Shown: positions 8,448 through 16,589, numbered from the stretch's first letter. The stretch: DNA of 59,892 bases from QHCE01 sp041743105 (GCA_041743105.1 JBGTNI010000112.1:1-59892); one strand, 5' to 3'. Numbers and translations: made by a program. The notes: generated by a model from the sequence alone, not told the origin.

Positions 8448-8538
8448 GGAGGCTTCGCCTAGTCTGGTCTATGGCGCCCGCCTGCTAAGCGGGTTTGGGG
8501 CTTATACCCCATCCCGGGTTCAAATCCCGGAGCCTCCG
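8448..8538 (+). tRNA. tRNA-Ser(GCT)
   Basis: A 91-nt class II tRNA with acceptor GGAGGCT/AGCCTCC and discriminator G at 8538. The anticodon loop CTGCTAA has GCT at 8484-8486, with a long variable arm and T-loop GGTTCAAATCC. It reads AGC/AGU serine codons and lies 19 nt before tRNA-Arg, probably co-transcribed with it. Confidence 0.95.
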
Positions 8539-8557
8539 CGGAAGTAGCGTCCTACCT

Positions 8558-8630
8558 GCGCTCGTAGCTCAACGGATAGAGCATCTGACTACGGATCAGA
8601 AGGTTGGGGGTTCGAATCCCTCCGAGCGCG
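8558..8630 (+). tRNA. tRNA-Arg(ACG)
   Basis: A 73-nt cloverleaf with acceptor GCGCTCG/CGAGCGC and discriminator G. The anticodon loop CTACGGA has ACG at 8591-8593, where A34 is the usual target of TadA (encoded at 30656), giving inosine to read CGU/CGC/CGA. A degenerate copy of its 3' half appears at 15632, so it probably served as an integration site. Confidence 0.96.
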
Positions 8631-8648
8631 CGCTGTGTTGAGACAGTT

Positions 8649-8689
8649 CAGAGGGGTTATTCGCTTCGGCGGATAACCCCTCTGTTTTT
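8649..8689 (+). terminator. tRNA operon terminator
   Basis: A perfect 16-bp stem (CAGAGGGGTTATTCGC pairing with GCGGATAACCCCTCTG) closes on a TTCG tetraloop and is followed by TTTTT. It lies 18 nt after tRNA-Arg, so it ends the tRNA-Ser/tRNA-Arg transcript. Confidence 0.93.
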
Positions 8690-8764
8690 GGTTTTGACGG
8701 CAACGTGACGGCTACGTACTTCCAAACTCGCGTTTAGATACTCGCCAGCTAGCTTGATCCTTCA

Positions 8765-9409
8765 CTAACCCCCGACGAAGGAATGTGTTGGATCGGTGTC
8801 TGTGCCTACTTGTTCAAGGGGGCCGCGCCCAGAGCGTCGCCATCGGTTGCCGCTCGTGTCGGTGAAGGTCATGTCCACGCCTACGTAGCTCATTTCGCCA
8901 ATCGTTTCTGCCTCACCGCCGCCTACTGTTACTGACTTAATCGGTCCCTCTGACATTCCGGTTGCCCACGACATCATCGTGTTTTGCGCGATGATCTGGT
9001 CACTTAGAACGTGGCTATCGATCCGTTGGGAGGCGTTCTGAAGCTCCATGTGGGTCTTTATTGGTGGTAACACGCGGTAGATGGTCCCGCCGTCTAGCTG
9101 CGCTGCTCGAAGTCGCACGGAGATATCGAAGATCGGTAGGCCGCTCGCGTTTGCATACATCACGCGAAATGGTCCTGGGTGTGTTTCTTCCAGCCAGATG
9201 ACGACTTGTGACGCTTGTGCTCTGGTTTCTTTTGTCTGCTGTGCGCGGCGCTCATTCGCCACAGCTTGATCCCGGCGGGATTCAATGCGGTAGATCTTGT
9301 TGGCCACTACCGCAGCAACCGCAGCGGCAACGAGCGCCAATACAGTGGCCGCTCCGCTAACCCAGGCGGGAATGTCGCCCCAATCGACCGCTGACCATGC
9401 CCAATTCAT
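8765..9409 (-). CDS. hypothetical single-pass membrane protein
   Basis: A 214-residue protein I do not recognise beyond its architecture. The short extracytoplasmic N-terminus has three Trp residues, and a membrane helix spans about residues 17-38 (VSGAATVLALVAAAVAAVVANK). A charged coiled-coil-like stretch (about 40-65) and a beta-rich C-terminal domain follow. Similar 'one TM helix then charged linker' hypotheticals are common beside mobile elements in actinomycetes. It is the first gene of the proposed tRNA-Arg island. ATG 9409 is the only sensible start. Confidence 0.7.
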   Translation of the reverse strand: MNWAWSAVDWGDIPAWVSGAATVLALVAAAVAAVVANKIYRIESRRDQAVANERRAQQTKETRAQASQVVIWLEETHPGPFRVMYANASGLPIFDISVRLRAAQLDGGTIYRVLPPIKTHMELQNASQRIDSHVLSDQIIAQNTMMSWATGMSEGPIKSVTVGGGEAETIGEMSYVGVDMTFTDTSGNRWRRSGRGPLEQVGTDTDPTHSFVGG

Positions 9410-9443
9410 GCCACGAGCGTAGTCAACAGCGGCATCTGACGGT

Positions 9444-9641
9444 ATGGCTTGCGGGTCAAATGCGGTAGGCGCGCCTACCGCCGAGGGCGCTAAGAATCTA
9501 ACGAGCTACACCGCTGAGGAACTGACGATGCTGACGGTCTTCTTGCGTAGCTCACGCGAACTCTACGATCGGCATCTGATTAGGGCTCGGAGTATGCCCG
9601 TGGTCAAACGTCGAGCGGGCGGCCACGCACACCCAGTCTGA
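9444..9641 (+). pseudogene. possible fragment of a regulator C-terminus
   Basis: The open frame of 65 codons includes S-Y-T-A-E-E-L-T-M-L-T-V-F-L-R-S-S-R-E-L-Y-D-R-H-L, which looks like the dimerisation helix at the end of MarR-type regulators. There is no DNA-binding part and no ribosome binding site. It may be a decayed gene or a chance frame. The surrounding 9410-9805 stretch otherwise holds only the TGACGGCAACG repeat at 9729-9751. Confidence 0.25.
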
Positions 9642-9805
9642 TCCAATCTCCCCGATTTGGCGGACACTTCGGGAAGGTCAATCCACTGTGGTGGGTAACT
9701 GGTGAGGGGAACCTCGAAGGCCGCGCCCTGACGGCAACGGTGACGGCAACGAGGGTACCCAGTCGTGAACCGTCACGCACAGCCGTGGAAAGAACCTGCA
9801 GGCCT

Positions 9806-10123
9806 CTATTTCTGTTCACGTAGTTTTTCGTTGAGGCGTTGAGCTTCCGCGAGTTGATCTTCCAAAATGATGATGCGGCAAGCAGCCTCTAGTGCAGTGC
9901 CCTGATCGACCAGTTCGCGCACCCGGGCCGCTAGACGCAGTTGGTATCGGGAATAGCGGCGGTGCCCACCTTCGGAACGTTGCGCCTGAATTAACTTCGC
10001 TTCACCGAGACTCCGCAAGAATGTCGGCGTGGTTCCTAACATTTCCGCGGCTCGGCCCATGGTGTAGGCCGGGTAGTCATCGTCACTGAGGTTGTCGGAT
10101 CTCATGTGCGAGTCTGAGGTCAT
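9806..10123 (-). CDS. MerR-type helix-turn-helix regulator
   Basis: A 105-residue protein with a MerR-like winged helix: YPAYTMGRAAEMLGTTPTFLRSLGEA is the HTH and RSEGGHRRYSRYQLRLAARV is the wing with the family G-G-H-R-R-Y-S motif. A leucine-rich coiled coil (about 75-103) provides dimerisation. It has no cysteine or ligand domain, so an effector is unlikely. The ATG at 10123 follows GGGAG at 7 nt; upstream frames are out of family. A very stable hairpin sits immediately upstream (10140-10167) in its 5' leader. This short MerR subgroup is widespread in actinobacteria and its targets are unknown to me. Confidence 0.85.
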   Translation of the reverse strand: MTSDSHMRSDNLSDDDYPAYTMGRAAEMLGTTPTFLRSLGEAKLIQAQRSEGGHRRYSRYQLRLAARVRELVDQGTALEAACRIIILEDQLAEAQRLNEKLREQK

Positions 10124-10139
10124 TACACTCCCAAGTCGA

Positions 10140-10167
10140 GGGCCCCGGCGCTTCAGCGCCGGGGCCC
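10140..10167. repeat. 12-bp perfect hairpin in the MerR-gene leader
   Basis: GGGCCCCGGCGC at 10140-10151 pairs exactly with 10156-10167 around a TTCA loop. It lies 16 bp upstream of the MerR gene start, close to its ribosome binding site. It could be an operator or a leader structure. No T-tract follows on either strand. Confidence 0.75.
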
Positions 10168-10623
10168 ATAAGTTGGATTTCGGATTACCGGCTCTAAACC
10201 GGTATTTCTGCTTCTGTACACACATCGATAAAAACCCTGGAACTTCCCTCCCTCCAGCGTCACTGACCGGAACCGGGCCACGCTGCCAAACCTCAGCCCT
10301 GACCCGCGCACTTTACTTCTCAGAACAGTTGTCGACTGCTCGCCTCAGCTTCAATGTTCTACCTGTGCAACGCCAGAAAGGCTACATGCACCAAACACGG
10401 ATGTCTATACCTGCCACCATAGATTTTCGACGTTTACGGCAGCAGATTTAACCCTGAGACTCCGCCTCGGGCACACGCAGTCTGTCTTGGTATGTGCACT
10501 GCTGGACACGTGGCCTGGTCCTACGAATCAGAAGGTTTAAGCTTGCATTCTGCAGGGTTCACATTGGCGGGATAGCTTGTAATGGCGGCACTGTGAGCGC
10601 CTTCATGGTTGGCTAGAGAGACT
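10168..10623. other. intergenic stretch without a supported gene
   Basis: The region upstream of the MerR and GNAT genes. I see open frames in both directions but none with protein-like composition, start site or family match. It should hold the divergent promoters of its two neighbours; no convincing -35/-10 pair could be assigned. Confidence 0.5.
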
Positions 10624-11184
10624 ATGACTGGCCTGTCCTGCCCTGATCTACTCAGCGATGGCGTCGTCTGCCTTCGTCCCTGGCGCGACACCGATCTGGC
10701 GTGCGTTGAGCAGGCTTCCCAAGACCGTCGTATTCCCGAGGGCACCACCGTCCCGGCAGGCTACACGCGTGACGAGGGCTTAGCTTTCATCGCACGCCAG
10801 CATCGACGCCTGGCGACGGGGGAGGGTGTGTCGCTGGCCATTGCCGAGCGTGACAGTGATCAAGCCGTCGGTTTGGTCATCCTGTCGGTCCGGCCGCAGA
10901 GCGGAGTAGCCGGAATCGGTTACTGGGTCATCCCAGCCGCACGGAGGCGGGGCGTCGCGTCTCGAGCGGTCGCCCTGATGACCACATGGGGCCTGGGCGC
11001 CGGTGGCTTTGTGCGAGTCGAGGCATGGGTGGAGCCGAACAACTCGGCGTCCCGGCGAGTACTTGAGGCCAATGGCTATCTCTTGGAGGGCAGGCTACGC
11101 AACTTCTTGTTGCTGGGCGCTCGCCGAGCTGACGCGCTCGTCTATTCCCGCATTACGTCCCAACAAAAGAACCGAGCAAACTGA
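10624..11184 (+). CDS. RimJ/RimL-type GNAT acetyltransferase
   Basis: A 186-residue GNAT protein. LRPWRDTDLACVEQ is the typical RimJ/L start, GYWVIPAARRRGVASRAVALMTTW is the acetyl-CoA pyrophosphate loop (R-R-x-G-x-A), and VEPNNSASRRVLEANGYLLEGRLR is the C-terminal signature. The substrate is unknown; relatives acetylate ribosomal protein N-termini or antibiotics. ATG 10624 is preferred over the TTG 15 nt upstream since it follows AGAGAG. Its end touches a TGACGGCA-type repeat (11182-11203). Confidence 0.85.
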   Translation: MTGLSCPDLLSDGVVCLRPWRDTDLACVEQASQDRRIPEGTTVPAGYTRDEGLAFIARQHRRLATGEGVSLAIAERDSDQAVGLVILSVRPQSGVAGIGYWVIPAARRRGVASRAVALMTTWGLGAGGFVRVEAWVEPNNSASRRVLEANGYLLEGRLRNFLLLGARRADALVYSRITSQQKNRAN

Positions 11185-11799
11185 CGGCACTGTGACGGCA
11201 ACGTCCACGAACGGCAGCACACAACGGCGGGCGAAGACGGAGTATTTCCTGCGGAACACACCTCGACGCACGTCCGCGGACGGGGCCAGTTCAGGGCCGA
11301 TTCGGCCTGATTGTCACGCGGTTGGACACCTAGACGGCAGCGGCGGTTCCGGGCTCGCTGCGCCGCCTACCCTCGCTCCGGGGAGCTGAAGCACCAGCTG
11401 GTCGACCTGCTGCCTGTCGAGCCGATGATCTCTTCTGCGTCAAAGCGGATGCGCCTATGCTCGGGTGGGCTGTTCCCGGGTTGGTCGGATCATTTGACGT
11501 TCACGAATGTTTCCGTCAGTAAGATGCTGAATGCAGTGGGTGGCACGGTCACGGTCCCAGCAAAAGGGTTGTTCACGTCGGTTATGAAAAATAATGCGGA
11601 TATCAAGAATGTGGCAAAGAGGCCGTACAGTGTGAGAACAGCTCCAGCGAGTCAAATCCATGCTAGGGACTCGGCCAGGCTTTGGGATTGAAACTCTGGC
11701 GATGAACTGTGGAGGTGGTGTGAGGGTTTGGTTTGGAACTGACCAGCCTAACTAGCTAACATCTTCAGGGCACGAGGTCGGCAGACAAGGAGGCGAACT
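11185..11799. other. gene-poor accessory DNA
   Basis: 615 bp with no credible gene. It starts inside the TGACGGCACTGTGACGGCAACG repeat (11182-11203) shared with 8695-8712 and 9729-9751. The short open frames lack ribosome binding sites and have shadow-like composition. The final part carries the AAGGAGG site (11787-11793) of the next gene. Confidence 0.5.
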
Positions 11800-12549
11800 G
11801 TGGCGGATAGAGAACCGGATCAGTGGGATGCCATAGCTGGGCTTTACGAGCAGACCAAACACGTTCCAGTCGGCCAGGCGGAAACAGCCAGTCTGACAGC
11901 GGCGGTGCCGGACCTGGTCGGTAAATCCGTGCTCGACGTGGGTTCGGGTTCCGGCTACTACACGCGCTTGTTTCGTCGGCTCGGCGCGGCTCGGGTGGTT
12001 GGCGTGGATGCCTCGGCGGAGATGGTCAGGCACGCGCGGTCGGTGGAGGAGCGCGAGCCTGTGGGCATCAGCTACCAGCATCACGACGCTACCGAGTTGC
12101 CGGTGCTCGGGAGCTTTGACGTGGTCAGCGCGGTGTGGTTGTTCGGAAATATCGAGGGGGAAGCCAAGCTCTTGGAAGTGGCCCACCTGTTACGGGCCAA
12201 CCTTGCTGAGGAAGGGATGCTTGTCGCGCTCTTCCCGAACCCGGATGTCAACCACGAGTCGCCGCCGGAGTACCAGAAGTACGGCCTGTCTTACAGGCCG
12301 ACCCGGTTCGTGTCAGGGAGGCAGGGTGTGCAGGTCCGTTTTCTGACCGAGCCGCCGGTTGAGTTTGAGGGGTTCTTCTGGCCTCCTGGTGTCGTGGAGG
12401 CGGCTTTGCGGGATGCCGGCTTCACTGATATGCAACGGCAACCGACGAAGATTCCGGAGGATGCCCTGGTCGAACGCGGCCCGCAATTCTGGGAGGCGTT
12501 GCTGGCCAGTCCGTCCTTCGCGGTGCTCACGGCACGCGCCGGGCAGTGA
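11800..12549 (+). CDS. SAM-dependent class I methyltransferase
   Basis: A 249-residue Rossmann-fold methyltransferase. Motif I is VLDVGSGSGYYTRLFRRLGA, motif II is VVGVDASAEMV, and the later FDVVSAVWLFGNIEGEAKLLEVAHLLR matches methyltransferase domain 11/25. The C-terminal third (EFEGFFWPPGVVEAALRDAGF) is the usual cap of ubiE/ToxA-like enzymes. The substrate cannot be told. The GTG start at 11800 is fixed by AAGGAGG at 11787-11793. It stands alone between two gene-poor stretches. Confidence 0.85.
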   Translation: MADREPDQWDAIAGLYEQTKHVPVGQAETASLTAAVPDLVGKSVLDVGSGSGYYTRLFRRLGAARVVGVDASAEMVRHARSVEEREPVGISYQHHDATELPVLGSFDVVSAVWLFGNIEGEAKLLEVAHLLRANLAEEGMLVALFPNPDVNHESPPEYQKYGLSYRPTRFVSGRQGVQVRFLTEPPVEFEGFFWPPGVVEAALRDAGFTDMQRQPTKIPEDALVERGPQFWEALLASPSFAVLTARAGQ

Positions 12550-13018
12550 TACACCCGAAGCTGGTTGCTGGCAGGGTTGATCGCTGATGGGTAACGATCT
12601 AACCCCGGGGCAAACGGCAACACGTCCCTAAAGAGGACGAGTACGTGCTCCGGTGAAACCAATTCGCAGGTTATGGCCATATGTCGACGTTCCAGGACAA
12701 ATTGCTAGCGTCTGGGGTTAAGGGGTTGCAGGTCTAAAACTCTGTCATCCCGACACAGTTTTAGCAGGTCAGATGGTTATCCGTTTCCGGGTGGACCTCT
12801 ATCGCTTATTTTGACATCTACGTGAAGGCCGCGGCCCCTCATCGCGATTTTGAGTTATCCAGGTGACGATGCCAAATTGCACGTCACCATGTGGGAGATA
12901 CAATCCGAACAGCACATCATGCCCTGGTTCTAGCGAATTGTGCTAGCTGCTCGGAATTCGGGGTCTAAAACTGTTAGGGCAAATCCTAGACCAAATTATT
13001 GGCTCTATCGATCGTTCC
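12550..13018. other. intergenic stretch with inverted repeat
   Basis: No gene supported. An imperfect 13-bp inverted repeat (12734-12746 with 12752-12764, one mismatch, CTAAAACTCTGTC arm) lies about 185 bp after the methyltransferase. The left-arm sequence GGTCTAAAACT recurs near 12961, close to the end of the YegP-like gene. Composition is A/T-richer than the core genes. Confidence 0.45.
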
Positions 13019-13201
13019 TTAGGAAGTTAGGTCGTGAATCGGGGCGTCTGGGGCGTTTTTCTGAACAGATTCGATCCCAGTTCTAGCGGCCGCTTTTGAG
13101 TTGTATGCCTCGCTCGAGGCGATGATTTCTCCGTTTCCGGCTTTTAAGCGGAACCGGGATTTGCCTGCCTTATCTTCGTATAGTTCAAACTTTCCAGCCA
13201 T
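13019..13201 (-). CDS. YegP-like DUF1508 protein
   Basis: A 60-residue single-repeat DUF1508/YegP domain: MAGKFELYEDKAGKSRFRLKxxNGEIIASSEAYxxKAAARTGIESV matches the family nearly throughout. YegP folds as a small alpha/beta unit of unknown function and is often found near nucleic-acid or defence genes. The ATG at 13201 follows AAAGGAT. It is 20 nt downstream of the HsdR_N-type nuclease on the same strand, so the two probably form an operon. Confidence 0.88.
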   Translation of the reverse strand: MAGKFELYEDKAGKSRFRLKAGNGEIIASSEAYNSKAAARTGIESVQKNAPDAPIHDLTS

Positions 13202-13221
13202 GTTGCATCCTTTCGAGGGGG

Positions 13222-14034
13222 TTAGGTGTGAAGTAGCTCAGGACGAATTACTTCTCTCTCCAGCGCATTCTTAATTTCGCCGTTCTTGCTGTTGTAGTCG
13301 GTTTGTCGTCGGAGTTCTTTTCGGACTGCTTCGATGACGGAATCGGAGGTGAGGATTGAGGCGATCGACTTTGGAGAGGTCGCCGCTCGCACTTTCCACA
13401 GTTCGTCTAGCAGTCGCCGTTTGATGGCCTCTTTGGATAAATGGAATAGCAGATCACATTTGTGTGCAAATGATTCGTTACCGAGTAGGTCGACTTCCAG
13501 GACTAGATCCATCACGACGGGAAGGCCGCCTGTTAAATGCCAAACTTGCCAAACTTGACCGTTGGTGAGGATCATCCACTCAACGCCCTCATTTACCGCA
13601 TAGGTCTGAACTTGGCGGAGGTGTTTTGGACCTAGTTTTTGTGTACATCTTTTGACTTCGATGAAGGCGGCGAGCTGTTTGTCGATACGGATACCATAAT
13701 CGGCGTATTCCCATTTGACTTGGTATTCGGTTGTGAGGTCCTCGTACTTATCGAAGCCGAGACATTCGCAAAGAAAGTCAGTTACCAGCAATCGCGTGTC
13801 GCCCTCATTCGCATCTCGTTTGACCAGGTCGGTAAGAGGGGTGTGAAAACGTCGAGCCGCTGCTTTGACGCGCTCGCGGCCTATCGCCTCCCATTTCGGA
13901 GCGGCTGACTTCAGTGTCTTAATGGCCTTGACGATTTCCTCCGGCGGAACTATCGGAGTCTCGGTCTGACGCTGAACAACTAGTGGTCCGACAGTTGGGT
14001 GATCGCTCGGAAACTCTTTGAGCTGGTCCGCCAT
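13222..14034 (-). CDS. stand-alone HsdR_N-type restriction nuclease domain protein
   Basis: A 270-residue protein with the N-terminal nuclease domain of type I restriction HsdR subunits but no helicase. Visible residues are D112 or D118 in ADYGIRID, E126-x-K128 in AFIEVKR, and the QxxxY motif (Q141-Y145), together a PD-(D/E)xK site. The first 80 residues and the C-terminal helices (about 180-270) are specific to such solo proteins. It probably cleaves or binds DNA; a defence role is plausible but unproved. It is followed by the YegP-like gene. A/T-rich codon use sets both genes apart from neighbours, suggesting transfer. Confidence 0.85.
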   Translation of the reverse strand: MADQLKEFPSDHPTVGPLVVQRQTETPIVPPEEIVKAIKTLKSAAPKWEAIGRERVKAAARRFHTPLTDLVKRDANEGDTRLLVTDFLCECLGFDKYEDLTTEYQVKWEYADYGIRIDKQLAAFIEVKRCTQKLGPKHLRQVQTYAVNEGVEWMILTNGQVWQVWHLTGGLPVVMDLVLEVDLLGNESFAHKCDLLFHLSKEAIKRRLLDELWKVRAATSPKSIASILTSDSVIEAVRKELRRQTDYNSKNGEIKNALEREVIRPELLHT

Positions 14035-14111
14035 TGTTGACCTCCGAAGACTTATGTCTCGATCAGTGAGATTCAGACCACATATTTTCTTCGTATCGCA
14101 GCGTCAGGGTG

Positions 14112-14351
14112 TTACGCAACGGTCCATCCCGTTTGTGAAAGTTCTACTGCGGACTGCACCTGACAGACCCGGTTCTGGAGTTCCCAGAGCCCCAAAAGGG
14201 CTCGAGGTCTAGGTCGAAAATTCTGGTATTTCTGCATGGCAGGGCAGTCTGTGAGTGGGTTCACGGCTTCAATGCATGCTCGCGCCCGGGTGAGCCACTG
14301 TTTGGCTGAAGCTATTCGCTGCAGATCCTCACGGTCGTCTGGCCGTGTCAA
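14112..14351 (-). CDS. hypothetical small protein, doubtful
   Basis: A 79-codon open frame starting with TTG at 14351 (M-T-R-P-D-D-R-E-D-L-Q-R-I). Composition looks protein-like (mixed charged and hydrophobic helix in the first half) and the strand matches both neighbours. There is no family match and no clear ribosome binding site. The remaining sequence of 14035-14402 shows nothing else. Confidence 0.3.
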   Translation of the reverse strand: MTRPDDREDLQRIASAKQWLTRARACIEAVNPLTDCPAMQKYQNFRPRPRALLGLWELQNRVCQVQSAVELSQTGWTVA

Positions 14352-14402
14352 CCCGGCTTGGCCCAGCGGCCAGGGTCCAGAAGTCTCGGAGTCGGGCGGG
14401 TG

Positions 14403-14918
14403 CTAGAGGGCTGGCGGGCTGGACCAGCTGTTTCCGGCGGTGCCCAGTTCGGCGTCCAGGGTGGCTTGGGCACGTGTCATTGCCTCGGCGTGTTTCGGGT
14501 CCTGCATGCGGACGGCGATCTCGTCTGGAGCGATATACTCGATGTGCTGAACGACCCACCAGATATTGCCCAGAGGGTCCCGTACTCGACCTCCGCGGTC
14601 TCCCCAGGCGGCGTCATCAAGCGGAGTGACCACACGGGCACCCGCGGCAACCGCGCGATCGAAGGTCGCCTCCGCGTCGTCAACGACGATGCGCAGCATG
14701 CTGGGGGTGTCCGGCCAGTCGGCCTGGGCGTCGAAAGCGAGCAGTATCGAGTCACCGACTCGAATTTCGGCGTGCCCGATGCCACCGTCCTCGGTGGGAA
14801 CACGCGCGAGTTCGTGACCGTGGAATGCGGCGGAGATGAAGTCGAGCAGACGTCCGGTGTCTCGGGTCACTAGCCACGGTTGAATGGTTGAGTAACCCCC
14901 GGGTGCATTCGCGGTCAT
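14403..14918 (-). CDS. VOC family protein (PhnB/glyoxalase-like)
   Basis: A 171-residue vicinal-oxygen-chelate fold protein. It has the two half-modules: STIQPWLVTRDTGRLLDFISAAF with GHAEIRVGDSILLAFDAQ, then SMLRIVVDDAEATFDRAVAAGARVVTPLDDAAWGDRGGRVRDPLGNIWWV. The D-P-x-G-N-x-W end is typical of PhnB-like and bleomycin-resistance-like members. Substrate unknown. A tail of about 35 residues after VVQHIEYI is longer than usual. ATG 14918 matches the family start. Confidence 0.85.
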   Translation of the reverse strand: MTANAPGGYSTIQPWLVTRDTGRLLDFISAAFHGHELARVPTEDGGIGHAEIRVGDSILLAFDAQADWPDTPSMLRIVVDDAEATFDRAVAAGARVVTPLDDAAWGDRGGRVRDPLGNIWWVVQHIEYIAPDEIAVRMQDPKHAEAMTRAQATLDAELGTAGNSWSSPPAL

Positions 14919-14936
14919 CGTGCTCTCCTGTGCTGT

Positions 14937-15098
14937 TTGGCTTCAGGTTCGCCCTCATCGTCACCCGCGCCACCGACATTTCTGGCAGGGGATATCGGCT
15001 TGCCTGAGAGCGGGTTACGGCTGAACGGACTCGTCACGCCTGATGTCCGTACTCCGTACCAGCTGCTGAAGGGAACCTTCGAACGCTTCTGCCGATGA
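14937..15098 (+). CDS. hypothetical small protein, doubtful
   Basis: A TTG-started frame of 53 codons ending in T-P-Y-Q-L-L-K-G-T-F-E-R-F-C-R. Its TGA stop (15096-15098) overlaps the ATG of the next gene (15095) in an ATGA arrangement, which is the only reason to list it: such overlaps suggest translational coupling. It has no recognised family and no good ribosome binding site. Confidence 0.3.
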   Translation: MASGSPSSSPAPPTFLAGDIGLPESGLRLNGLVTPDVRTPYQLLKGTFERFCR

Positions 15099-15598
15099 TT
15101 CGAGCCGAACTTAGACCCGGGGAATACCAAAGGTCACCGCAGTCCGAGGGAACGCAGATGCTCGAAGTCCCGGTCGGTGGAACACCGAGAGCTCCCATCA
15201 GGGTTAGGTTCCATCTGATTCCTGACCCTCCGCAACCTGCAGAACATCCTGGTGTAATGCCGCACATTCGTGAAACGTCCACTGAATTTGACTTCAGCGA
15301 CCGTTACTTCGGTCATTTGACGATCCAAACAGTAAGTCCCGCCTTGGCCTTAGCGAGGCTGCAGGCCGACGCGTCAGCGCACCCTGCGGATCAACGCCTT
15401 CGGGAGATAGCGCAAGCCGCCGAAAACCTAAACGCCGCAATAACAAACACGCAAGCCGGATCTGGACAAGGTCCATCTCCGACTAACGCCCCTCAACCGT
15501 CTGCCCGTCAGCCGCCGTCACTGCCTACTTACCCGGCGGTAGGTCAAGGGCAGTCACCTGAAAGGAGACCCGACCCACAGAGACGCCGCCCCACATAA
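15095..15598 (+). CDS. hypothetical protein
   Basis: A 167-residue frame of unknown family. The first half is mixed (VRFHLIPDPPQPAEHP; STEFDFSDRYFGHLTIQTV), the second is an alanine-rich helix followed by a Pro/Gln/Arg-rich, probably disordered tail. It has no membrane segment. The start overlaps the preceding frame as ATGA. It is the last open frame before the degenerate tRNA-Arg fragment, so it may belong to the island's integration end. Moderate chance it is not a real gene. Confidence 0.45.
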   Translation: MIRAELRPGEYQRSPQSEGTQMLEVPVGGTPRAPIRVRFHLIPDPPQPAEHPGVMPHIRETSTEFDFSDRYFGHLTIQTVSPALALARLQADASAHPADQRLREIAQAAENLNAAITNTQAGSGQGPSPTNAPQPSARQPPSLPTYPAVGQGQSPERRPDPQRRRPT

Positions 15599-15631
15599 TG
15601 GTTCGAAGTGGATTGAACAGGTGCCGAAATG

Positions 15632-15660
15632 CTACGGATCAAAGGTTGGGCTCGAATCCG
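15632..15660 (+). other. degenerate tRNA-Arg 3' half, putative att remnant
   Basis: CTACGGATCAAAGGTTGGG at 15632-15650 and TCGAATCC after it align with tRNA-Arg(ACG) from its anticodon loop onward (8589-8618) with a few small gaps and changes. Similarity begins exactly in the anticodon loop, the usual crossover point for tyrosine recombinases that integrate at tRNA genes. No integrase gene remains nearby. Confidence 0.65.
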
Positions 15661-15684
15661 GCCGGCCGATATTTAACATCGCTG

Positions 15685-16509
15685 TCAGGCGCCGAAGGCC
15701 CCAGCGTTTTCCTGCACCCACTGCGCGAAGGTTCGGGCTGGGCTGCCGGTGACTTTCTCCACGGTGGGCAGCACAGTGTAGCCAGCCTTCGGCGGGTTGG
15801 TCCGCATGGCTAGGAAAAACTCGATGTCCTCGTCGGCGTAGCCTGTTTGGCGCCACTCCGCGACGATCTCGTCCTGAGTGAGCTCGAAGTATCGCAGGTC
15901 GCGGCCGATGACCCGGCTGATTGTGTGCACCTTCTCCGGCGGTGTCAGCGCCTCCGGCCCGGTTAACCAGTACTCCTGCCCGGCGTGGCCGTCGGTGGTC
16001 AGCGCGGTTGCGGCGACAGAGGCGATGTCCGCCTCATGGATCATCGCGCTCTTTACATCGGCGAACGCCTCGCGGACGACGCTTTCTTGCTGCACGGACT
16101 CCGCCCACTCCAGGGTGTTGGACATGAATTCCACCGGCGACAAGTGGGTCCACTCCAGGTCACTGGCCTCAACGGCCTCCTCCAGCGGACTCTTCGTCAC
16201 ATCCCCCTTGAGCACCGTTACCTTGCGCACTCCGGCTTTCTTCGCCAGGTCAACGATCTCTGCACCGTTGGTCAACGGCGAGAAATCCTCCCCGTTGAAA
16301 CTGATTAGATGCGCGGCGCTGACGTCGGTGAACACGGTTGACAGACTTGCGGTCTCAGTCAAGTTGCCGGCGACCACTTCGGCGCCCGCCGGGAGGTTTG
16401 CCTTCTCCGGAGTGCGGGTGAGGGCGCGAACCCGGTGCCCGGCGGTCAACAGCTGCTCAACAAGGGGACGGCCAACGTTGCCGGTAGCCCCGGCCACAAG
16501 AATGGTCAT
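15685..16509 (-). CDS. NmrA-like NAD(P)-binding protein
   Basis: A 274-residue atypical SDR of the NmrA/HSCARG group. MTILVAGATGNVGRPLVEQLL is the G-x-x-G-x-x-G dinucleotide site, followed by R-A-L-T-R for NADP preference. There is no Y-x-x-x-K catalytic pair, so it may sense redox state or reduce quinones like QOR2-type members. ATG 16509 follows AAAGGAA; an ATG at 16527 is also possible. It is divergent from the WYL regulator at 16590, which is the obvious candidate controller. Confidence 0.87.
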   Translation of the reverse strand: MTILVAGATGNVGRPLVEQLLTAGHRVRALTRTPEKANLPAGAEVVAGNLTETASLSTVFTDVSAAHLISFNGEDFSPLTNGAEIVDLAKKAGVRKVTVLKGDVTKSPLEEAVEASDLEWTHLSPVEFMSNTLEWAESVQQESVVREAFADVKSAMIHEADIASVAATALTTDGHAGQEYWLTGPEALTPPEKVHTISRVIGRDLRYFELTQDEIVAEWRQTGYADEDIEFFLAMRTNPPKAGYTVLPTVEKVTGSPARTFAQWVQENAGAFGA

Positions 16510-16589
16510 GGAATTTCCTTTCGTCATGGCACAGACCCTACGAGTATTCGCGGTCAACTCTTGTCCGCGATCAGTGCGAAAATCGTCTT

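Noticed and set aside
8630..8765. Integrase gene remnant next to tRNA-Arg
   Set aside because: Only a short TGACGGCAACG repeat is present, with no R-x-x-H or Y-containing coding remnant in any frame.
10092..10451. A 119-codon plus-strand frame opposite the MerR gene leader
   Set aside because: It overlaps the hairpin and divergent promoter region, has no ribosome binding site, and its composition is not protein-like.
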